Origin: Zeugodacus cucurbitae
Lineage: Eukaryota > Arthropoda > Insecta > Diptera > Tephritidae
DNA length: 64,000 nt
Direction: 5' to 3'
Assembly (NCBI RefSeq): GCF_028554725.1
Contig: NC_071670.1
Span: 19,596,001-19,660,000, forward strand
Of this stretch, positions 1 through 11,999 are shown piece after piece. A model generated the notes under the pieces. The model saw only the letters and a list, made by a program, of their open reading frames with translations, ran no database searches and was not told the origin of the DNA. Numbering within the stretch: the stretch's first letter is position 1; each line of letters begins with the position of its first letter. The position numbers and the translations under genes were made by a program.

Positions 1-2140
1 TTGCGCGGGATTTAGATTGTTTGACTTAACGAGGGGTCCTCTGATTCGCACCCACACCAAATCTGATGCACTTTCTTTATAGGCATTTCGAATGAATGAT
101 GTGTGTACTTTTCATACACATGTGTGGACTCAAATACATTGTATGTAAAAGTATTTACCCAACAAACCATATTTCCAGGGATTTTAATAGTGAATTAATC
201 ATTGAAAATGTGACAGCCAAACATCATTATTCCCGTTATTTTCGGTTGACTTTTGCAAAATAGCATATTTCGTAGGTCGACCTTCTCAAAAGTTGTAATT
301 TTAATCATGGCGAGACAGTTTACGCATTCTATACACTCAGAATAGCTTGATTGTTATTTGCATCAAGAAGTTGTTAATGGATTGTTTGAATGATTTTTTT
401 ATTTTCTCTTTAGATAATCCTGATAGGTGTTAGGCTGCCAATGCGGTCGTACCTTTTCCACAGAGTTATTAATGTTTTTCTTCAAAATTAAAAAAAAAAT
501 AGGCCGTTTTTACCTGAACGAAACCCATGTAACTCATTATCAGAGCAAAGCAGGAATTATCCAACTATTTCTAAAGACACTTGCCTTTCGAATTGCATAT
601 TAATTCAAAGTTTGTGGTTCACTAGGTTGCTATATATGTATTTGCTCAAAGGCGGTCGTCATTCCTCTTTTTCTCGTGCACTTTTCGTCCGTACACATGC
701 TGTGCGCCGATTTTGTAAGATGTGAAAAACTGCTTTTGTGCGAATTAAATCAAGCAAACAGTCATTGAAGGAAAAAGGCGCGTTATGCTGTTGGAATCGT
801 CTATGCGCGGCATATTACGAGCATGTTAGCGCCCAGAATTCTGTACATTTCCTATATGAGCATATGAGCATATCAAGCGAGTGTAAAAATGGGGACCGAT
901 TCGTGTGTGTCGACAAACAATAAAATGTAAATCGCTTTTGAAAAATCAACCTACGCCTCAATACACGCTCACAAATGGGCATGAAAATGGCGCAGCGGAA
1001 CCCTTTCAAATACATACACATATATGACTACATACATAAATAGATCAAGTAAAAACATAAAAGGTGGAAGGGATAAAGCGATCCGGAAGACGAGACGGGG
1101 TATAAAAGCCCACGATTGGTAATATATTTACACTAATATACATGTTCACATACATACATACATTTGTATATGAAAATTCGCAAAAAGAGAAAAAGAAGTA
1201 GCAGAATCCAATATCTAAAACATTTCGAATATATTTCGTATACGTTTTATGAGCATTAAGGAAGTGCAATCTGTAAATTTTATTGTCGAACTGTCGTATA
1301 GTTTAGATAACTACTGAAGTGTTTTATAACAGCCCTCTTCAATGTCTAGTATTAATTTCTATTCTCTATTTCTGGCTTTGAGATAATCTACCAAAAAATA
1401 GTATACAATGCATATTATGAAGGCAGAAAATTAAATATCAATGAAGCATAATTCTTGTATAAAAATCCTAAATAAATGTAGTGGATTTGCTGTCTAAAGA
1501 AGGCAGCTTCTTTAAAACCACATGATTTCGGGCTGAAATACAGTGTATTTTCCATTCAGTTTGAAGCTATCTTCTTATCACCATGAGTGATTTAATGCGA
1601 GGGACTCTTCTGCAAGATTTTAATTTAAATGAAATTTGGCAGAACTTCAAACTTTTTGAATATTATAAGTTAAAACAATTGTACAAGGCTCAAGGCGAGT
1701 GATCTGATAGGAAATTCTTTACACCCTCACTATCGTATATACCTCATTTAAATTTGAATTATGACTTATCAAGGACAATGCGTTCCGGCCTAAATAACAT
1801 AAGTATGCTATAGATGAAACATTGGAATGCACTGCAAGGATTATGTCATGTTGATCGGTCAACATGATTGGGCTTTCTGCGCTTTCTCTGTTGTGTGCCA
1901 GGCGAATGGAGGCACATGTTCATGGAAACAAATCAGTTTGATAACTTCATGTTACAAGAGATCGAGAAAGATATGATCGGTTCCGCATGCTTTGAAAGGT
2001 TTACATTTCTAGAACTAGGGAGTCTGATAGACTGAATTAGTTTGTCTCATGTAAAACCGCGGAAAATCGGAATCTTAAATGATTTTCATTACATCTAACA
2101 TATTTGATGCACTACACCTTAAGATATTAACATTAGTAAA
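1..2140. other. AT-rich non-coding stretch, no gene recognised
   Basis: Short open frames here are scattered and show no recognisable protein. A CATA-type simple repeat lies near 1140-1165. The segment around 470-560, with its GAACGAAACCCATGTAACTC phrase, resembles a segment near 18450-18500 (GGACGAAACCCAAATAACTC), so part of it may be an old dispersed repeat. Otherwise nothing can be supported. Confidence 0.6.
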
Positions 2141-2145
2141 GTCTT

Positions 2146-3495
2146 TTTATCAGCATCTTGGTACAAGGGAACTGTGGAACGGCATCTCAAACTCAATGCG
2201 TACCGCTGCAGCCTAAAGAATTGGATTTCGGCAACGACAAAAAACGAGCTGGTACGATGAGGATTGCCGTCTCGCAGCGGAGAGAAAACAGACTGCCTAC
2301 CTTGCAACGTTGCAAACGACCACAACACGTGCGGGATTGGATAGATACCAAGAGCTGAAGAGGAAAGCGAGACGCATTTGCAAACAAAAAACAAATAGTC
2401 CGAAATGCGTGAGTATGAAAAATTGAAGCGACTTAACGAAGGTTTAAAAACCGGAGCATCCTCATGTAGAGACCAAGATGGTAATCTGGTAAACGATGTC
2501 CTGGAAATAATGGGATTATGGAGGGAACACTTCTCCGACCTGCTGAATGGCAGTGAAAGTACAACACCAGGAGATGACGAACCCGATTCCCCAATCGTTG
2601 ACGATGGAACAGATGTTCCATTACCCGACCAAGAGGAAATTCGAGTAGCAATTACCCGCTTGAAGAACAACAAAGCAGCGGGGGCCGATATATCACCGGT
2701 CGAGCTATTCAAATACGGCGATACGGCTGATTGGACCTTATCAGTGTGGCTTTAGACCGGGAAATCCACAACTGACCAGATATTCACCATGCGCCAAATC
2801 TTGGAGAAGACCCGTGAAAAGAGGATCGACACACACCACCTTTTTGCCGATTTTTAGGATGCTTTCGACAGCACGAAAATGAGCTGCCTTTATGCCGCAA
2901 TGTCTGAATTTGGTATCCCCGCAAAACTAATACGGCTGTTGAAAGTTGAAAGAATCACTCTTGCCAACAGGTGCTACTTTGGACTGAGTAGGCAATTGAA
3001 AAGTAAAGTCCTCTCTCGACGAACCAAAATCAAACTCTTCAAGTCGATTATCATTCCCGTCCTGCTTTATGGTGCAGAAGCTTAAACGATGTCAACATCA
3101 GATGAGACGACACTAGGAGTTTTCGAGAGGAAAATTTTGCTCAAGATTTATGGTCCTCTAAACATTGGCAACGGCGAATACCGCAGACGATGGAAAGATG
3201 ACCTGTACGAGTTATACGACGACATTGACATAGTTCAGCGAATAAAAAGACAGCGGCTACGCTGGTTAGGTCATGTTGTCCGAATGGACGAAAACACTCC
3301 AGCTCTGAAAGTGTTCGATGCGGTACCCGCCGGAGGAAGCCGAGGAAGGGGAAAGCCTCCACTCCGTTGGAGGAACCAAGTGGAGAGCGACCTGGTTCCA
3401 CTTGGGATCTGCAACTGGCGCCGAACTGCGAAGGAGAGAGAGAAGTGGCACACTATCGTCGATTCGGCTATAACCGGCTAAACGGTTGCAACGCC
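2146..3495 (+). mobile_element. RTE-type non-LTR retrotransposon, copy 1 (5'-truncated, internally deleted)
   Basis: This is a relic of the same RTE family seen complete at 20675-23863. It starts inside the region between the endonuclease and reverse transcriptase (matching about 21805 of that copy) and runs to the same 3' end, ACGCCAATCAC. Frames at 2405-2755, 2879-3085 and 3089-3481 give the pre-RT linker, a piece of RT ending LLYGAEA, and the C-terminal block with RLRWLGHVVRM and GRGKPPLRW, which is typical of the RTE clade. By alignment to copy 3 it has lost about 60 bp near 2400, about 200 bp near 2725 and about 460 bp near 2942. The last deletion removes the YADD catalytic core. An in-frame TAA replaces the Trp codon after GAEA near 3084. 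It cannot make a working protein. Confidence 0.9.
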
Positions 3496-3745
3496 AATCA
3501 CATACATACAAAGTCTTTAAATAAAAATCATTACATTTATACTGTACTACTGAATATATCATCTTATATACGGAATACACGACTTAAGATATACATATTG
3601 GTAATCCTGATTTTGTACTTGTATCGCGAAATGCGGTCAGATATTTATTATTATCAGATGTCCTTATAAAAGCATTCAATTTCAAATATTTTCATCAAAG
3701 ATTTCTGTATTCATGTTTGTCATGCTTAAGCGATTATAGCTTGAA

Positions 3746-5010
3746 ACAAGTAAGAAAAGGCTAAGTTCGGGTTCAACAGAACATTTTATACTCTCGGTAT
3801 ATGGTATATTGGCTGAAGTAAGCTTATAAGCTATTAAGGCCATCGTATATTTGAAAATCTTATAATTAGCTATATGAGAGCTAGGGGAAATTATGACCTG
3901 ATTTTAACCATTTCTGATACAGAGACATACTATTAGAAGAAAAAGATTTCCTCTGAATTAAATTAAGATATCTGAGAGATTTACCGATATTTTCTCTGAA
4001 AAATGACCATAAGGCAATGAGTTCTTCATATTCGATATCCATTTGAATTGAAAAGTTATAGCTCGATTTCGACAGTTTTTCACAAGTGATGCCACAGATC
4101 ATATACAGTATTTGTGTAAAGTTTTATTCCACTATATTCATTGGTTCCTTATATATATATTATAAAGGGAAGAAATAAGATGGAATTCAAAATTGAGTTA
4201 TATGGGAAGTTGTCGTAGTTGTGAACCGATTTCATCCATTTTCTACACACCTGTCAACAGGGTGTCAGGAAAATATTATATACTGAATTTCATTGAAATC
4301 TGTCGAGTAGTTCCTGAGATATGGTTTTTGACCCATAAGTAGGCGATGCCAGGCCCATTTTTCATTTTTTTTTTTAATCTGAGTGCAGCTTCTTTCTGGT
4401 ATTTATTCTGTAAAATTTAGTGTTTCTGACGTTTTTCGTTAGTGAGTTAACGCACTTTTTGTAATTGTCAACCTATCCTTTGTATGGGATGTGTACGTGG
4501 TTATTATCCGATTTGACTAAAAGAAACGACTGCAGAATGTTTGGTTTAAATAGCTTTATTGGTTTGCGAGATATGTACAAAAAACCTATTTGGGGCGGGA
4601 CCACGCCAACTTCCCCAAAAAAATTACATCAAAATATGCCCCTTCATAGTGCGATCCTTTGTACCAATTTTTATTTCCATAGCTTTATTTATGGCTTAGT
4701 TATGACACTTTATGTGTTTTCGGTTTTCCCCATTTTGTGTGCGTAGCAGTGGTCCGATTTTGCCCATCTTAGAAAGCAAACTTCCTATGGTGCTAAAAAA
4801 GTGTTCCAAGTTTCATCAAGATATATTAATTTTTGTTCAAGTTACAGCTTGCACAGACGGACGGACGGACAGACAGACATTCGGATTTTGACTCGCCTCG
4901 TCGCCCTGATCACATTGGTATATATAACCCTATATCTAACTAGTTTAGTTTTGGGTGTTACAAAAAACAGTTATGTGAACCAAACATAATACTCTGGTGC
5001 TGGTGAGCAA
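3746..5010 (-). mobile_element. DINE-1-like (Helentron-type, non-autonomous) repeat A
   Basis: The left end carries ACAAGTAAG followed by an imperfect hairpin (GTTCGGGTTCAACAGAAC) and a subterminal TTTTATACTCTCG. The right part holds a GACGGACGGACAGACAGAC block near 4857-4880 and the phrase GTTATGTGAACCAAACATAATACTC. The same parts in the same order recur at 15936, 44944 and 52776. A hairpin next to a subterminal inverted repeat at one end is the layout known for DINE-1/HINE elements, where the hairpin marks the 3' end. Minus orientation follows from that convention and is an inference. Short open frames inside (for example 4465-4746) are chance. Confidence 0.7.
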
Positions 5011-7699
5011 CCCAGTTCCAACACATATTTCTCCCTAAACATGCTGGACTTGTTCCTATATATCGGCTGCCCTAAGCTGTTGACGATAACTTTTAAATCA
5101 AATTCGTTAAACCAGTGATTGGAAAGGAGTATTCTAAAGAGATCTTTTAACTTTTCGACTTAATTTGAAGTACTGGACTAGGTTAAACAAAGTCAACTGT
5201 CAGTATTGGTCTCATAAGAGACGGTCGTATCTCTTTGTTAATTTCATAACTGTATAAGTTTCTAACAATAATAATCGTAATAACACTGATATACATAAGT
5301 AAAGGGCTTAGTAAAAAATACGTGTTTCAATAACCTATAATACACAGCACTCCGCTCTCTTGTGTTCTTTTATCCTCCACCGTTTCTTTTTCGTTTTTCC
5401 CACCAGCCCACAAGCCACACATATGTAGATAATGAATGAATAGAAACAACAAATATGGAACGAAAGACTTGGTGGAGCAGGCGAATGCCAGAACGAAGGT
5501 AAGCCTTGAAGTGACGGCGTGTTGTGTGTGGCACGTTATTGTGGCATGCATATTTCATGTAAGTAATTCAAAGGAGCGTAAGAAATCTATAAAAAATTCA
5601 TGTAAAATCAATATGAGAATCGCATGCCTGCTGAGAGCATGCTTGAACGAGCTGCTGTGAGTTAGAAGCGGCGTGTTGGGAGTTGAAGGGCCAACATACC
5701 CATAAGTATGTATGTGCCGGCGAGAAAAGAGATTTTGGTATGCGCTTATGGTGCTCATAAGACCTAATATGCGCCATATAATGCCTATTCGGCTGCCTAA
5801 GCAGTTATGCGTACACACATACTACATTCATATGTTCTCTCATATATCCAGATGAAAGTGAGTACGGACACCGGCTGGTTTGCATTATTTGTTTACGTTT
5901 ATTTGCAACATTTCTACTGATGATATGCAACAAAATTTGTGGAATGAAAGAATTATAAAACCCACAGCAATAATAAAAATATGGTGAAGGCACTCACTCA
6001 ATAGTTTAAATATAACTCTCAAGCGTCTAAGTTTACATGTGTGTCTGTGAATATGTATTGTTTGTGTAATGAAAACAACAATCGCGTTTAGGCAACAAGC
6101 AAGCCACCGGATTCAATTGTGCACGTCCTTACTTATGTACATGCATATGTAATTGTTGCACAAACAAAGACGTTACGAAAGGACAACAGCAGGGCGATAC
6201 GAGCGTACATGCTGACGCTGAAAGCAGTAACCGCACGCTTGACTTAATTTTGTCGTCCTATTTCCCATTATTCTGCTTTCTGTGCCATTCTATGCGGCGC
6301 TTCTCTCCGTTCGGTGGTTGTGTGTTGTGTTTGTGGCAACATTCACTGTCGGACGCAGTCAAAATATGTCAGCGACGCTTGCTCGTGTGTGTTGCAGACA
6401 GAATAAATATTTTTCATTTCGTTTATATAAAATTTGCGACATGAATTTGCATTTTTAATTTTCTCTGTTATTGCAAATTACTTAAAATACATAGATACTT
6501 AACGTGACATGGATTTCTGGAACACTTGATGCGGGTGTCATAATAATTTATGCCATTTATTTTACGATATTGTGATATTATTATAATTTCTGAAGGCTTA
6601 ATCTGACAACACTATAATGGTTGAATTGGAAAATGAGAAAGCTATCTTTGACTTTGACTACACCACCATTATACTAGCACGAAACTTAACTGAAAAACTA
6701 ATTTTAAAGAACGAGTATAAATCTTTAGCCTCAGTAGAAATTATGTACCAATTTACTTCCTAATTTACAGCTACTGTATTTCAAATACCGGAATACCGTT
6801 GAAAGTTTCGTGATTATGTAAAAAACTAGACTAATGGCTTTCTATAAAGGGATTGTGAGTGTTAAAATATCGTTATATGTCTTCTCTTTTATTTTTTTAC
6901 AAGAAGTACACATAAGTCAGGAATACTTACAGATAAAAAAATTGCAGAGCCGGCATCTCAAATGTCAGGTTTTAGAAGAGGCCTAGGGTCAAGCAAAGGT
7001 TCTCAAAACTCTAGATCATTGATTTATAGAAATTAACGGGAGAGCTAATTCAAGCAATAGCTCATATGAAAGAATCGATGATTTTTGGATCCACTTTGAG
7101 GTGTGTTTGAAATAATCAAGGGAGAACTTGTCTGGTCCAAAGACAAGAAGAAAAAATCAAATTCAAATTCGTGTCTAAAAAAAATAATGAAGAAAAGTGT
7201 CCGGAAGACCACTATTACAACGAATTGGGTTCTTGACCAACATGTAACAATGATTGGGTAACAAGTAATAATATCTGCCACAATTGAGGCACTCCAACTT
7301 CCTTGTGAGTAACAAGCGTAAACTCTACCCTCGTTGTCGGTTCTCTATACACAAAACTTTCGATGCACCGTCAGAGCTTTGAAATCAGCATTTATGGATT
7401 TGTGGATTAGCACGTAACAATAAACGGATTAATGGGAAACCGTAAGCCATTTTGCCACAAAGTCAACTTTTACTACCATAGGTCCAATATTGCGCGAACC
7501 AAATATTTTTAAGAGAATTCGCATTTACAGTTAATATTTCATTTAATGTATTTACAGTTAATATGATGATTTTTCAGTTATATTTCAATATTTAGTGGGA
7601 TTTCAAACCTAACACTATAGCCGATTATTATTGAAATTATACACTTAAGTGGTCAAAGGACATATTAACCTACCAAACGCCTTGGCACTGATAAATCCA

Positions 7700-7786
7700 G
7701 AACGCATAAATATACATACATATACATATGTACATACATATGTATACATACATATACATATGTACATACATATGTATACTTCAATT
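7700..7786. repeat. TACATA/TATG microsatellite with nested palindromes
   Basis: About 85 bp of alternating ACATACATATG and its reverse complement. Because ACATATGT is self-complementary, the run is largely palindromic. The same motif recurs in shorter runs near 7895, 18700, 34190, 41625 and 52300. Confidence 0.9.
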
Positions 7787-8145
7787 CATGAGCTGAAACA
7801 TGCGAATCCCTTGCTCAGCTTTTGTCAATACATTCTTATTGGGTTCATCGATCGCTATTTGCTTTGACATAGAGATTTACTCTAATACATATGTATAATA
7901 TAATATACGTATGTATGTAGACATATGCAGTTATGCAGATACACGTGTTGGTGTCAATTTGTATGAATGCCAGTAAAAGTAAACCAAGTCACCCAAATTC
8001 ACTTCGACTTCATTTCGCTCATTTCAAATTACTCGCAGTCAACATCGAAGCAAATAAACTCCATAAATTTGACGCTTTAACCGCAATTTTCAGTGTCGAG
8101 TAAATAACAATCAAAAAGGCAAAAGTACCGAAGGGAGCGTAAAAG

Positions 8146-8178
8146 CGCTAGAGAGAGAGAAAGAGAGAATGAGAGGCG
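8146..8178. repeat. GA-rich simple repeat
   Basis: A purine run of GAGAGAGAAAGAGAGAA type. It is the likely reason for the open minus-strand frame nearby. Confidence 0.75.
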
Positions 8179-8333
8179 GTTGTCTTTTCACGCGCTGGAC
8201 GCAACCTTTCCGAACAAACTGAAGTAGAAATCCGTAGGTTCTCATACTCGGCCATAAAACATAAACATTAATTGTACACAGCATAGCATAGCAAGGCATA
8301 GATACAACAACGCAACCATAATCATAAACACAA

Positions 8334-8376
8334 CACAAGCAACAACAACAATAGCGATAACAACAACAACGATAAC
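8334..8376. repeat. CAA-rich trinucleotide repeat
   Basis: CAACAACAACAATAGCGATAA-type repeat. It encodes a valine-rich or poly-Gln-like string depending on frame and is not evidence of a gene. Confidence 0.75.
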
Positions 8377-9197
8377 TGGCTTGCGTGTGTAACATGAGTG
8401 GCACTGGTGAGTTGAGCCGCAGTTCAATAAACACAAACAAAGTAGCGCATAAAATCTGATTATCCAGCCTGCCTGTCATTGCCGCCTTCAAGGGTAACAA
8501 AATCAACAAAGGTGCACACAAAACACACACACAAGCACGCACAGTTGAGCGCAACACAATATTGCAACAACAATAACGCCACCACCGCCATTTGTAGCGT
8601 TTACATTGAAATCGACGCGGGCATACACGGTCATATCCTCCGCTAACTGCTGCCGCTTTATTACATGGACCGCCCCGCTCACCGCGCTAGCAGCCTTTCC
8701 ACTGTCTGCTGAAGTGTTTTTAACCGGCAGGCAATTTGTTCTCATACGGCTGTTAGACTGCCGCTCTGAGCGGCGTGGCCGAAATTGGCTCTTGCCAAAC
8801 CGAAAATGCGCCATCCGACCGTCACATTCCAGCACTCGGCCAAATTACATGTTAATAAATATATACATACGTTGTATAAGAAAGCCGACCATGAGTATAT
8901 TTTATCAAAGAGAGAAAAACACTCGTCGGTAAAAAAGCGCATGTCCTGTTTATCATTTATGGAGAGCGCAGAGTCAAATGAGCGTAAAAGATGTTAGCGC
9001 GTAACATGGGCAGTGAAGCAGCGGCTGTAAAATAACAGCGTTGGGCTACGTGTCCTCGAGGATCAAGAACAGTTTAGGAACACATATGTACATACATATA
9101 CACTTTTTGTAACTTTATGAAATATTTCCATATTTTGTATGCTAAGCGCACGTTAGAGGCTCTCACTTTAACCATCTAAGTGTTTTACATCACGTCT

Positions 9198-10239
9198 CGC
9201 AACAAAAGTTGCTAAAAGAGTATATAGTTTAGTCCACATTACGGTTGTTTGTAAGTTCTAAAACTAAACGAGTTAGATATAAGGTTATATATACCAAAGT
9301 GATCAGGGTGACGAGTGAAGTTCAAATCCGTCTGTCCGTCCGTCTGTGCAAGCTGTAACTTAAGTAAAAAATGAGATATCTTAATGAAACTTGGAACACG
9401 TGTTCGGAATTGGACCACTGCCACGCCCACAATATGGTGATAACCGAAACCACATAAAGAACAATAACGAAGCCATACAAAAAGCTATGAAAGTAAAATT
9501 TGGTACAAACGATTGTTCTAGGAAGGGGCATAGTTAGATGTAATTTTTTTGGGAAAGTGGGCAGCCCCTACTAAGTTTTTTGTACATATCTCGTAAACTA
9601 CTAAAGCTATATCAACGAAATATTCAGGTGTCGTTTTTTTTTATCTAAAAATGGAGGAAATCGGATTATAACCACGCCCACCTCTCATACAAATGTTATG
9701 TTGAAAACTACTAAAAATGCTTTAATTTGGTAAGGAAAATCAAGAGAAACCTTAAATATCATTATAAAGAAGGTACAGAAGAGCTGCACTCAAAATAGTA
9801 TACAAAATTTTAAATGGGCGTGGTTCCGCCCACTTATGGGTCAAAAACCATATCTCCGAAACTATTCAACCAATTTCAACGAAATTCGGTTTGTAATATT
9901 TCCCTCCCAATTATATGTAGTGAAAATAGTCCAAATCGGTTCACAACCATGCCTACTTCCTATATACCAGAACTTTGAAGTCGATCTGAACCGTTTACTT
10001 TACAATATATAAAGTAAGCACTAGTGAAGATATCGGAACAGAACTTTGCACAAATATTACATTTATAGTGTGGTATCGCCCTTTTAAAAATCGTCAAAAT
10101 CGGACCATAAATTTTCAAGGCCCCGTACATCGAACATGAGGATGTCAGGGCTTCTAATTTTTTTTTACCGGAAATATAAGTAAGTCTCTCAGATAGTTTG
10201 AAGAAATTCATAGGGAATATCTTTCATTTAATAATATGT
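9198..10239 (+). mobile_element. DINE-1-like repeat B (hairpin end missing)
   Basis: It begins with CTCGCAACAAAAGTTGC and the phrase CATTACGGTTGTTTGTAAG, then the reverse-complement GTCCGTCCGTCTGTGCAAGC block near 9330-9350, followed by the CCACGCCCAC and GGTCAAAAACCATATCTC phrases common to the family. The opposite end with the GTTCGG hairpin is absent: the copy stops at the 3' tail of RTE copy 2 at 10240. Its body is closest to repeats A and D. Orientation follows the same convention as for repeat A. Confidence 0.7.
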
Positions 10240-11960
10240 CTTCTTCTTCTTCTTCTTGACTGGCGTAGACAGCGCTTACGCGGTTATAGCGGAGTCCAAA
10301 ACAGCGCGCCACGTATCCCTCCTTCTGGCAGTTTGGCGCCAATTGGTTATACCAAGCGAAGCCAGGTCCCTCTCCACCTGGTCCTTCCATCGGAGTGGAG
10401 GTCTCCCTCTTCCTCGGCTTCCACCAGCGGGTACTGCATCGAATACTTTCAGAGCTGGAGCACTTTCATCCATTCGAACAACATGACCTAGCCAGCGTAG
10501 CCGCTATTTTTTTATTCGTTGGACTATGTCTATGTCGTCGAATAACACATACATCTCATCGTTCCATCGTCTGCGATATTCGCCGTTGCCAATGTTTAAG
10601 GGACCAAAAATCTTCCGCAAAACCTTTCTCTCGAAAACTCCTAGTGCCGTCTCATCGGATGTTGACATCGTCCACGCTTCTGCACCGTAAAGTAGGACGG
10701 GAATGATGAGGGACTTGTAGAGTTTGGTTTGTGTTCGTCGAGAGAGGACTTTACTTTTCAATTGCCTACTTAGTCCATAGTAGCACCTGTTGGCAAGAGT
10801 GATTCTGCGTTGGATTTCCAGGCTGACATTGTTATTGCTGTTAATGCTGGTTCTCAGGGAGACGAAATTATCTACAACTTCAAAATTATGACTGTCAACA
10901 GTGACGTGGGAGCCAAGACGCGAATGCGCTGACTGTTTGTTTGATGACAGGAGATATTTCGTCTTGTCCTCGTTCACCACCAGACCCATACGCTTCGCTT
11001 CCTTATCCAGTCTGGAAAAAGCAGAACTAACGGCGCGGTTGTTGTTTCCAATGATATCGATATCATCGGCGTACGCCAGTAGCTGTACACTCTTGTAGAA
11101 GATTGTACCTTCTCTATTTAGCTCTGCAGCTCTTATAATTTTTTCCAGCATCAAGTTAAAGAAGTCGCACGATAGTGAGTCACCTTGTCTGAAACCTCGT
11201 CTGGTATCGAACGGCTCGGAGAGGTCCTTCGCGATCCTGAGCTTTTGGTGTTGCTCAACGTCAGTTTACACAGCCGTATTAGTTTTGCGGGGATACCAAA
11301 TTCAGACATCGCGGCATAAAGGCAACTCCTTTTCGTAATGTCGAAAGCAGCTTTAAAGTCGACAAAGAGATGGTGTGTGTCGATCCTATTTTCACGGGTC
11401 TTCTCCGAAATTTGGCTCATGGTGAATATCTGGTCTGTTGTTGATTTTCCAGGTCTAAAGCCACACTGATAAGGACCAATCAGTTTGTTGACGGTGGGCT
11501 TTAGTCTTTCACACAATACGCTCGACAGAACCTTATAAGCGATGTCGAGGAGGCTTATCCCACGGTAATTGGCGCAAATTGTGGGGGTCTCCCTTTTTGT
11601 GTTCTGGGCAAAGTACACTGAGATTCCAATCGTCAGTCATGCTTTCTTCCGACCATATTCTGCAAAGAAGCTGATGCATGCACCTTATCAGCTCTTCGCC
11701 GCCGTATTTGAATAGCTCGGCCGGCAATTCATCAAAACATCTTGTTGTTCTTCAAGCGGGTAATTGCTATTCGAATTTCTTCACTGTCGGGCAATGTAAC
11801 ATCTGCTCCATCGTCGTCGATTGGGGAATCGGGTTCGCCATCTCCTGTTGTTGTACTTTCACTGCCATTCAGCAGGCTGGAGAAGTGTTCCCTCCACAAA
11901 CTCAGTATACTCTGGTCATCAATAACTAGATCACCTCTGGGGGTCCTACAGGAGTGTGTT
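10240..11960 (-). mobile_element. RTE-type non-LTR retrotransposon, copy 2 (5'-truncated)
   Basis: On the minus strand this runs from the pre-RT linker (about 11960) through RT to a 3' end with a short (GAA)n tail, seen on the plus strand as TTCTTCTTC at 10240-10257. Frames at 11533-11727, 11151-11618, 10504-11154 and 10276-10473 together give [28 protein letters not shown] and GRGRPPLRWKDQV. The endonuclease domain is missing, a typical 5' truncation. At least three frame changes break the coding sequence, including one after NTKSS near 11235. The 3' tail sits against repeat B and the 5' end abuts the CR1-like element. Confidence 0.9.
10504..11154 (-). pseudogene. RTE reverse transcriptase core fragment (copy 2)
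   Basis: A 216-codon open piece of the RTE reverse transcriptase. It starts at the helix after motif B (MLEKIIRAAELNREG), contains the catalytic LAYADDIDIIG near residue 28-38 with both aspartates kept, and continues through the thumb to RRWNDEMY and IVQRIKK. This is the only truncated copy in the window that keeps the YADD box. The upstream palm motif (VDFKAAFD) is in another frame at 11151-11618 and the C-terminal block is in a third frame at 10276-10473. The activity would be RNA-directed DNA synthesis during target-primed insertion, but the frame breaks make this copy inactive. Confidence 0.85.
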
Positions 11961-11999
11961 TCAGTTAGTGTGGAAAAAGTCGATAAAAAGAGGGCAGGA

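Larger units (their letters stand above)
5011..9195. other. Non-coding stretch with simple repeats, no gene recognised
   Basis: No open frame here reads like a known protein. The 148-codon minus-strand frame at 8111-8557 is driven by a CAA-rich repeat and looks spurious. A possible splice acceptor at 5393-5407 and a GTAAGC donor at 5499 enclose stops in all three frames. Simple repeats are listed separately. Confidence 0.6.

Noticed and set aside
7700..7786. Palindromic CATATG array as a regulatory hairpin
   Set aside because: The palindromy follows automatically from a TACATA/TATG microsatellite.
8111..8557. 148-codon minus-strand open frame
   Set aside because: Open because of CAA and GA simple repeats; the product is Val/Cys-rich low complexity with no motif.
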